This document shows, piece after piece, positions 56,103 to 64,000 of a stretch of DNA of 64,000 nucleotides (position 1 is the first letter of the stretch; each line of letters opens with the position of its first letter). Below the pieces are notes generated by a model, which worked only from the letters and a program-made list of their open reading frames with translations, was not told the DNA's origin and searched no databases. Position numbers and translations under genes: made by a program. This DNA is from Volvariella volvacea V23 (taxonomy: Eukaryota > Basidiomycota > Agaricomycetes > Agaricales > Pluteaceae), in NCBI GenBank assembly GCA_000349905.1, contig KB722775.1, forward strand, positions 43,175 to 107,174, given 5' to 3'.

Positions 56103-58248
56103 ATGCTGAGGTCGAAGGCGACTGTGGCGGAGAAATGAGTGCCTTTGAGCGTGTTGACTGCGAGAGTGATCCCCGCTCTCTGGCCAACAGGGACAAATAA
56201 AAGGCTCCTTGCCTTACGACAACCACGGGAACTGCGGTGGTGGGCGGACAGCGTCCACAGGTCGAATGGGCTCTCTGCATAATCGATGGGCACTCGCAAG
56301 CTGATTTGCCTTGTGTTCTCGCGCATATAAGTTCGTCCATGGCTTAGGCGCTCAGAATTCTGCCACCTTGCCGGGACCCACAATTCATAATGGTGATTTC
56401 GGACATGAGGACGACCCTGGCTGAACGTTCAACACGGTGGCTCATTTTTTTCCAGTCACTCCTATCAGGTTCTCCGTGCCCGCTTCCTCCGGTGAAAGTC
56501 GTCAAACGGACTTTATGCTCACTGTCGAGTACAAGTCCGCGATCACTGGCCCTCATGACTAGTTGAGCAACCTTATCCTTATCTGACATCATGCGATGCA
56601 TCTACATTAATCATATCCCCGCCCTCACTCTTTTTTTAGTTGTACTTCCTCCCCATTGCTTCCGCATATCTTGGAATCGGTGCCTTACGTTATGGCATAG
56701 TTCACATGTCCAGCGAGTGCTCACAACATCTCCCTAGTAGGTAGTCCACATGCTTGTGCAGTTACGAGATGTTAAAATTGCCACCTCATCTGTTCAACAT
56801 CAGGGTGTTTCAAGGCCTTTCAAGCAAAGGCCGGTCATGAGTTGGAACATTCCGTCAAGCTTTGAATGGGTATTCTAACTTTAACCCCACTTCCGCCGAA
56901 CCTTGAAGCAGTATAGAATGCTGCCAGAGAAACATGGAACCACGCCCTTAACACACGATCAGCTTGCACCTGTTTTAGTATGCAGCTGGGTTGACGATGT
57001 CATTCCCGGTCTGACATAAGCATTTCCAGCAGTGCAACCTCGTATGCGACTGCATGGATTAAAGTATTGAATTAACAGGAACTGAACAAGGTTCAAACGC
57101 GAAACCGGGAGTGTGGTGATCGTCATAAGGGCAAGCTACGTGCAATATTGCTCGGATTTTTTGAGGGATTACCATTCCTATTGTGGTGCCTCTGTTGCCT
57201 ATGTCCCTGATTTTATACCACTCGCATAACTTCGCAATTATCCCCTGGCAATCCCCTTCATTATTTCAGGAACTGTACGAGAAGTTGGAAGTTACCCGAT
57301 TCCATATAAATTTTCATTTTAGAGGGTGGTTTGCGCTAGGACATTCTGGAGAGTAATAATACATAAGCACTAGCGCCCATAGGACCCAAGGACGGCTTAT
57401 TATAAGTACGTGAACGCAATTTTCACCCCGGGTACTCACCACCTATTTATTACTTCCCGTCTTTCCCTGGAACCATCAACCCTAACTGCATGTTGCAGCG
57501 TGCCCAGCTTACCTAGCCAGTCATGGAAAGGGCAATAACGCGCAACTGCCATGCAGCTGCTATGGGCGGTGCTAACCAGAGTCGATGAGATAGTGGCGAG
57601 AGTCCCTCAACTTCGCGCAGTGGGGCAAAGAACTACCATTCCACGATAATGCCCTCCTTGCAGGGTGCTGTCATTCAGCTATGGGGGAATTGTTGGTGGA
57701 GCCGAATAAGCGCAATGATAAGCCTAATCCTGTCGGCAGCGCCGGCGTGGCGTTGGCTTGGTGGATTTCTCCCTTCCGCTTCCCCTTGCAAGGAGAAGCA
57801 TTGGGAGGTGAATTTGGGCAGATTGTGTCAAGGAAAGTGACGAGTTGGGATGGGGATTCTGGTCTTTCCAGAAAGTCCCCGGTTGTGGAGTGGGACAAAG
57901 CGGTGACAGATCGCGACGCACCCTCAGTGAAATATAGTTCGGTGGTCGTGTTGAAGCTGTTGAATTGATCATTGACAGCCAAGGCAACAGGATTGAGTTC
58001 GAGGGATAAGGTAACATTTCGTGGGCGGACGTTCCTGATATAAGCCTTTCCTTTCTGAAGGGGTTGTATGGACAGGTCAACATCGATCTTCCGAACCAAG
58101 ATCCAGTACAAATCGGCAGCGATCATGATGAGACATGTTATAAACCTTACATACCTATACTTCACTATTCTGCTTAAGCGTTTCCCTTCTGTCCACTCCT
58201 TACGACCTCCATCCCCTTTCTCGCACTGCAATCGTTGGAGGCGGAGGC
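56103..58248. other. Long intergenic stretch with one weak ORF
   Basis: 2.1 kb with no recognised gene, RNA or repeat. The only long frame is on the minus strand at 57671-58327, listed separately. Around 56103-56601 minus-strand frames extend upstream of the coilin-like start but have no motif. Confidence 0.4.
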
Positions 58249-58327
58249 ATGGGCGCTTATGACGATGTCCTGGGTGAGTCTTCAACAATCCTTGAAAAAT
58301 TGGGACAATTCCGAACTGAGATTTCAT
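57671..58327 (-). CDS. Unsupported 218-codon ORF
   Basis: Uninterrupted minus-strand frame overlapping the first exon of the DUF6534 gene. It has a hydrophobic stretch (FITCLIMIAADLYWILV) and then a Ser/Thr/Asn-rich sequence with no known domain. Lacking motif, promoter or splice evidence, it may be chance; an ATG at the hydrophobic stretch would avoid the overlap. Confidence 0.2.
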   Translation of the reverse strand: MKSQFGIVPIFQGLLKTHPGHRHKRPCLRLQRLQCEKGDGGRKEWTEGKRLSRIVKYRYVRFITCLIMIAADLYWILVRKIDVDLSIQPLQKGKAYIRNVRPRNVTLSLELNPVALAVNDQFNSFNTTTELYFTEGASRSVTALSHSTTGDFLERPESPSQLVTFLDTICPNSPPNASPCKGKRKGEIHQANATPALPTGLGLSLRLFGSTNNSPIAE

Positions 58328-60022
58328 GGCGCTTGTGTATATTATATTTTGTGCTCGTATTATGGGATCAAGGAACTCTGTTGGTTGGAATTATTGGTGA
58401 GTGTTCGTTTTGTTGAGGGGGTTGGTTACGAGGGGTTAACGCTATGTCATTTTGGTCAGTGAATACGTATCTTTATGGCATCGTTACCTTTCAATTCGCA
58501 TCGTATAGGAACACTGGTATGTCGCATTGATGGAGTCCTGGAGGGGTTGGCTGATTAGCGCGTAGCGTTCCATGACCCGCTTTGGATTAAGTGAGTACCT
58601 TCCTGTAATCAAATTCGCGAACATACTAAAGGTGTAATTTACGATGTGGCAGGCTCGTCGTACTTGCTTTGTTTTTGATCGATACTGTACATAGCGCATC
58701 GTGAGTTGAGTCCAAAAGATGATCGCTGGCCTTGTAGTCACCTCGCATTCAGTGTTGTCTACTTATTATGGGTATTATGGTGAGCACCCCTTGGCGAGCC
58801 GCAAATAAGCGTATTAGCTTACCGTCCACGCACAGTATTGAGAATTTTACCAACCCCGCAATTTTAGCCCGTAGGTGCCTGCAGATGTTTGTCCACGAGC
58901 TCGACCTCATGTCACCCACAGGATCAATATGGCCTCTTCCACTTACTCCCATCGCTATTACCCTTTCAGCATCTCTAGCGCAAACATTTTTGTCTTATCG
59001 GTAAATTCAAGTCATAATGCATTCCCAGATTAATATACTTACCTGAACCTGCACAGAATATGGCGATTGACCGGCAGCCTTGTATATTTTGTATCCCTAC
59101 TTGCAATGATAAGTGCATCACTGGGGTTGGGGCTTACCTGCGGCGTAAAAGCCTGGCAAAAAGAATTGTGAGTGGCCATTCAATCATGTTTTGCTTTAAA
59201 TTTAAACAGGCTCACTTTCCTAGCCTAAGCGAGTATTATGCGATCAAAACGCTGGCAACTTGGTGGTTGTCTGCACAGGTGGCGATAGACGTTGTAATAA
59301 CGAGTGAGAAACAATCACTCTCCAACATATACGATCCTTATTCGATCATCTCCCGGGAATCATAGCCACGCTGATTGCGATTTTGTCGAGATCACGCACT
59401 GGTTTTCGTTCAACGGACACTATAATCAACAGGCTTATACGAGGGTGCATTCAAAGCGGTAAGCCCGAGAGTCTAGACAATCTCGTGCCCGAAGCACACC
59501 TGATGACGTTCTTCCCTTGCAGGATTACTTTGCGGAATTATCTCCCTTCTCAGTCTCATCTTTTTCCTCACGAAGCACAACACAAACCATTACAGCATGC
59601 TTGCGATCACGATTGGTCGTGTCTATACCAACGTGAGTACATCCAATCACCAATCCGATTCGCACAAGGTCCCCGGACCGAATGAGGGCTCAATCGTTGA
59701 ATCGCTTTCACATGTAGACCCTGCTGGATACATTGCTTGTGAGAGATAAACTACGAGGAATATTCAGTACCACATATGGTACGAAGGTGCGTTGTTTCCC
59801 TCCTGTGAACTGATGGTGTGTCTAAATTGCTTACCCACCTAGCGAAATCATAATCACGATCTATACACGCAGACCAGCCTCCAACTACGTGCCCAGACCG
59901 AGGTCCAAACAGAAACAACGCTCGATCAGAGCGAGCTCCGCTCTCATTCTACAGATCGAAAGCCTGATGAGACAGATGTACTCTATAATAATGGAGTGTC
60001 TAGCCACTCAAGTAAAGTCTAG
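58249..60022 (+). CDS. DUF6534 seven-helix membrane protein (copy 2)
   Basis: Predicted 320-aa protein in 14 exons: 58249-58273, 58373-58396, 58460-58516, 58566-58590, 58653-58700, 58753-58779, 58836-58870, 58922-59000, 59057-59167, 59224-59303, 59366-59458, 59523-59632, 59718-59786 and 59843-60022. The joined product shows the family order: LGTLLVGIIVNTYLYGIVTFQF, then NTAFHDPLWIKLVVLALFLIDTVHSA, SLAQTFLSYRIWRLTGSLVYFVSLLAMISA, WWLSAQVAIDVVITTTLIAIL, RLIRGCIQSG, and IGRVYTNTLLDTLLVRDKL before a Gln/Glu/Ser-rich tail. All phases agree, and the Gln-to-Asp spacing (QFASYRNTAFHD) matches family members only with the acceptor at 58565. The 51-nt interval 58871-58921 is in frame and could be retained. 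Function unknown. It is not a close duplicate of copy 1. Confidence 0.8.
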
Positions 60023-61033
60023 AAGCAGGTCAAGCGTGCCGCATCATACTATGTCAATCGAGCATATCTACGTTATGCCGTTTCAGCGATTCCTAAGTCT
60101 GTTTTATTACGTTTCTTCGGACGTCGCGCAAAGTAATATATTATCTTTGGGTTAGGTACTTGGGGCAAGCCCAAAAGCTGATAAAGGGATCAATGATGTA
60201 GTCCATCTTTGGCCGTAGCCACCTTAAGGCAGCGCCGCTTGACGTTGTTGCTCGGGATGAGCTCACACGAATCCAACAGCAACAAGTGACTTTCGATTGG
60301 GACGCAAGTACCTCGAAATAGGCTACCCTTTGACTCCCTTCCATAAATTATAGATGTCACTTGTCGAAGTTCGGTCCGAAAAAAGTCAAAACTGAGAATG
60401 CAATCAACTTTTAACCAGCGAATGAGAGGCGGGTCTACGAAAATCTAGACTATCTGACTTTCTGATTGCCTCTGATGCACGTGGAGAAGGAGCAAAATAT
60501 CGGAGAAAGGATGCTGTCTCCCTGGATCGCACCTTTTTGACACCTCAACCAATCACTCAAGTGTAATGCACGAGTTTGCAGGGTCGCTAAATAGTCGGGA
60601 TCGGACAAGTGCTGGTATAAGCATCTACCAGCATGTTTAATGGCGCCTCTACGGGCGCGGTCATCAAACGCGAGCGCAAGCACAACCTGTTTGTCATTAG
60701 CTTTGATGCTGTAGTGTCATAAAAAACAAAGAAACTGTTAAACCAAGCCCCCAACCTCAAGCCCGTCGCCACCCCAATTATGTTAAGGATCATCACTTGA
60801 TATTTTCTTATTCAAGTACTAAAAGCCATGCTGTGCGTCAATTCCCCTCCCGGTCACACACCAAATGCGTACAGCAGGGCTGTATTTAATATCCTACAAC
60901 ACATTCACCAGACCTATCACTCAGATAGCGATCCTGTAAAGGTGTAGGGGAGTAGGCCCCTCTCCATTCGGTAGCGACCTTTCCTTCATTACGAATCGAG
61001 GCCCCACCTTGTGACAAGGTCATTACCTACTAT

Positions 61034-61052
61034 CCCCGAGCTTGAATCGGGG
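61034..61052. promoter_or_regulatory. Inverted repeat CCCCGA-N7-TCGGGG upstream of P450
   Basis: Perfect 6-bp arms, about 20 bp upstream of the TATA box of the CYP64-like gene. GC-rich symmetric sites of this kind suit dimeric zinc-cluster regulators; no factor can be named. Confidence 0.35.
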
Positions 61053-61071
61053 TTCCAATAGAAATGCAATG

Positions 61072-61078
61072 ATATAAA
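61072..61078 (+). promoter_or_regulatory. TATA box of CYP64-like P450
   Basis: TATAAAG-type element about 50 bp upstream of the ATG at 61124, implying a very short leader and supporting that start. Confidence 0.6.
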
Positions 61079-61123
61079 GGGACAGTCCCAGACCGCTTCT
61101 ACAGCCATTAGGTCTTGTTAGCC

Positions 61124-63216
61124 ATGTCTCTTAGCGCTCTCGTCATTTCTGTCGCTCTTCTCATTGCTTTGAAAGTATGGTTGAGTTTCGCTAAGCGAAG
61201 AGACCGTGGCCTACCCCGTCCTCCTGGCCCAAAACCACTCCCGCTCGTCGGCAATTTATTAGACATGCCCAATGAGCTGCCTTGGCTCGTTTACGACGAG
61301 TGGTTCAAGACATATGGTGAGCGCCCCAACGTGGTTCTTTACGCTCTGAATTGACAACCAACTTCGATTATAGGGGACATCGTGTCAATAGAGGTCCTTG
61401 GACAGCCTATAATCCTTCTGGGCTCTCTAAAGAGAACTTCAGACCTCTTCGACAAACGGTCTTCTATCTACTCTGATCGTGTCAGAATGCCAATGATCAA
61501 CGAGCTGTGAGATATCTCTCTTGACGTTGACTTGTGACGTGCTCTGACCACGCGTACAGGATGGGTTGGGACTTCAGCTTAGCGTTCATGCGCTATGGCT
61601 TGCCGTGGAGGAAACATCGGAAAATGTTCAGCGCTCATTTTAATAACGCCGCTTCTTCACGATACAAGCCTATTCATACAAAGGAGACTCGGTATCTCCT
61701 CGGTCGGTTGCTGAGCAGCCCCGAGAACTTCATGCATCATATTCGACAGTTCGTGCTTCCCCTCCCGTCAGTGGCGTCAATGGCAGAGAGCTGATTCCCT
61801 GTCAACTGTAGTACGTTTTCAGCGACCATCATGAATTCTGTCTATGGATACGAGATTCAGGAGTCCAACGATCCATATATTATTACTGCGGAGAAGTGTC
61901 TACAAGGATTGGCAGAGGCGGGCGTGAATGGCGCCTTCCTTGTAGACCTCCTCCCAGTCCTAAAATATGTACCGAGCTGGTTCCCGGGAGCTGGATTCCA
62001 AAGGAAAGCGGCAAACTGGAGGGAACTCAATAAGGACCTCGTGGACAAACCCTTCAATGCTGTCAAGGAAAAATTGGTAGGTCCTATTGGCTACGCGAGG
62101 TAGGATCAACCCTTGACACAGCGTTGCAGGTTGAGGGTACAGCAAAAGATTGCGCTGTGGTCCAGATGCTGGAGTCAATAGGGGTCGGAAACCTGACTAC
62201 TCACGAAGAACGTGTGGCGCGGAATTGTGCTGCCGTGGCTTATGCAGGCAAGTTCTGGATCTCGTTTGTTCTGATTTCCACGTTATTGACCCTTTATCCA
62301 GGTGGTGCCGATACTGTGAGTATAGGATATCAATAAGCCTCGATTTCGCGCGGACTGATAGGGCGGTAGACCGTCTCTTCGGCTCAGACGTTCTTCCTGG
62401 CAATGGCACTCTATCCCGATGTACAACGAAAAGCGCAAGCCGAATTAGATGCCATCATTGGTTCCCATCGACTGCCCGATTTCAACGACAGAGAATCATT
62501 GCCCTACATTAACGCCATTGTCAAAGAAACCATGAGGTGGCAAAACGTTACTCCACTCAGTGAGCAAACCCCCACTTTCCCATCTCACGAACACTTGTGC
62601 TGACTGGATGATAGGCGTCGCACACGCCACCGCTGAGGACGATGAATATGATGGATATTTCATCCCTAAAGGCTCAATCGTGTTCGGCAGTACATGGTGG
62701 GTGATCTCTGGAGAGTCTCGACTCTGGCTGACCTGGTACACGCCGCACAGGTCTATCATGCATGATCCTGAAGCATACCCCCAGCCTGAAGTCTTTAACC
62801 CGGACCGCTTCATCAAAGATGGAAAACTAGATCCTGACGTCAGAGACCCAGCTACGGCTGTGTTTGGCTTTGGTCGCAGGTATGTTCTTATCTCGGGAAT
62901 CCATGGATCTGGATGTTAAATGTTGCGAACAGAATGTGTCCTGGTCGCTTCTTCAGCGATAACTCCCTGTATCTCGTAGTTGCGGCTGTTCTGTCGGTGT
63001 ACGATATCAGCCCTGCTTTGGACGCCCACGGTCAACCTATCCCACTGAAACCTGTCATGAGTTCTGGATTACTGTCGTGAGTATCCTTCCATGACATCTC
63101 TAGGCCGCCGCTCAACGCCATCCCTCCTCAGATACCCTGAGTCATTCCAAATATCCATCAAACCCCGATCCAATGCCGCTGAAGCACTCATTTGTGACTG
63201 CATAGATAATGAGTGA
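61124..63216 (+). CDS. Cytochrome P450, CYP64-like (O-methylsterigmatocystin oxidoreductase type)
   Basis: Predicted 513-aa P450 in 11 exons: 61124-61316, 61374-61506, 61560-61748, 61812-62076, 62130-62247, 62302-62315 (14 nt), 62370-62559, 62615-62696, 62751-62879, 62933-63076 and 63132-63216. Landmarks: N-terminal anchor then RPPGPKPLPLVGNLLDMP; LPWRKHRKMFSAHF; I-helix YAGGADTTVSS; K-helix ETMRWQNVTPL; FNPDRFIKDGK; heme loop FGFGRRMCPGRFFSD. This is the abundant basidiomycete P450 group annotated as O-methylsterigmatocystin oxidoreductase-like, but real substrates are mostly unknown and no aflatoxin-type pathway genes are nearby. The I-helix motif is completed by the 14-nt exon behind a GC-AG intron (62248-62301, donor GCAAGT). 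Start chosen at the ATG with a TATA box about 50 bp upstream. Confidence 0.92.
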
Positions 63217-64000
63217 CACCGATTAGCTAATTTCTCCCGTCTTCTTTCCATTTGGGCTCAGGTTTGTAGATAGATGGGACTCGATAGATTAGGTGACATT
63301 ACACGCACGTACATAATTTGCAATACCATACCTCTCATTTTTTTCTTGAGTGCACATGAGGTGATGTGATTGGAGCTGCAAGAAAGATACAATGTCTAAA
63401 AATGGATGAGATGGTCGATCCATCAAAACGAGCCGCGAATAGTGATTCAGGCTTGACAAGAAACAAGCTTCCCTACCCGCCGGGTCGAGCGGGCTGCGCG
63501 AGTCTAGACTTTCAGTCATTGCAAATTCAGTAAACGCAGGGACGTACTGTCCATATAGCAGAGTTGGCATTCCTGACTCTCACGGCCTGGAGATATGAAG
63601 CACAGTGAGGATGACGCATGGGGTCAAAAAATGAATCCTGCCGTGTGGCTACTTGCGCTGGATGGCCGACGCTGGGAAAGTAGATGAGTCTATCCTGCTT
63701 GATTGGACGTACCAAGATGCTTATTTCATATCAGCCGTGCTGGGCCATGAATGTAAGAGTCCGTGCTTTGAGGGTAGCCTTGACATCTCCTCAACTCTTC
63801 TTCTTCTCTCAGTGTTATGGACCTGAGTTAGTTGGTAAGCATCACATCACCACCACCCTCGGAGTGAATTCTATTGGATAGTGGCGACCCCAATAGACCA
63901 GGATAGGTACTTCCCAGCTGCTTACCTTCAAGTCAGGGTCAGAATACAGATACTATATGCATAGTGTCGACGTGTCTAACATAACCGGGATAATTTTAAC
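63217..64000. other. Right end, no recognisable gene
   Basis: 3' side of the P450 and about 0.7 kb without supported coding sequence. Short frames on both strands show no motif. A gene may begin beyond the window. Confidence 0.4.

Larger units (their letters stand above)
60023..61123. other. Intergenic, P450 promoter
   Basis: No gene supported. Contains two perfect inverted repeats: TGCTGGTA-N8-TACCAGCA at 60610-60633 and CCCCGA-N7-TCGGGG at 61034-61052, and the TATA box of the P450 near 61073. Confidence 0.45.

Noticed and set aside
58249..60022. Pheromone receptor (STE3) for the nearby CaaX peptide
   Set aside because: The protein and its relative at 19793-21380 follow the DUF6534 pattern; STE3 signatures in the helix 3-4 region are absent.
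1..64000. CRISPR arrays, bacterial operons, insertion sequences, tRNA or rRNA genes
   Set aside because: None expected in nuclear fungal DNA and none seen; a few B-box-like strings were found only inside coding exons.

Overview
This window looks like nuclear DNA of a mushroom-forming basidiomycete (Agaricomycetes). Genes are broken by many 45-80 nt introns with several very small exons. The gene set is typical of that group: DUF6534 seven-helix membrane proteins, CYP63-like and CYP64-like P450s, a family 2 heme-thiolate peroxidase, a tandem-LysM secreted protein and an F-box/LRR relic. Conserved eukaryotic genes (GRC3, TSR2, RPN10, CGI121, class II aldolase) lie among them. Almost every multi-exon gene was rebuilt by hand from splice sites, reading phase and protein-family motifs; exon coordinates are given in each entry and none has transcript support.

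Layout. 1-8.3 kb: a near-empty left end, a family 2 peroxidase, then a mitochondrial PPR protein. 9.4-14.9 kb: two tandem CYP63-like P450 genes with the same 15-exon structure. 15.3-22.2 kb: a GH85 endo-beta-N-acetylglucosaminidase, an unknown disordered protein, a DUF6534 membrane protein and a secreted two-LysM protein. 23.4-26.5 kb: TSR2 and GRC3, both ribosome-biogenesis factors, start head to head from a 112 bp promoter; a 100-N assembly gap interrupts GRC3. 26.7-32.8 kb: one 15-exon gene for a ~1780-residue ankyrin protein with an N-terminal nucleotidyltransferase-like region. 33.4-44.8 kb: a bestrophin-type channel, an MCH1-like MFS transporter, a membrane PDI-like protein, CGI121 and RPN10. 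44.8-49 kb: an accessory stretch with TATA-driven very short genes (including a 59-aa peptide ending in a CaaX box, a pheromone-precursor candidate) and a frameshifted F-box gene. 49-56.1 kb: a single-pass membrane protein, class II fructose-bisphosphate aldolase and a coilin-like protein. 56.1-64 kb: a mostly empty 2.1 kb, a second DUF6534 gene and a CYP64-like P450.

How the genes relate. TSR2/GRC3 act in ribosome assembly and are plausibly co-expressed. The ENGase (N-glycan chitobiose core) and the LysM protein (chitin-type oligosaccharides) both recognise GlcNAc polymers, but proximity is the only link. The peroxidase and three P450s form the oxidative part of the window; no backbone synthase is present, so this is not a classical biosynthetic cluster. 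The most notable candidates are the CaaX peptide gene at 45.2-45.6 kb, the ankyrin/nucleotidyltransferase fusion, and unusual splicing (GC-AG introns, a 6-nt exon, an apparent 25-nt intron).
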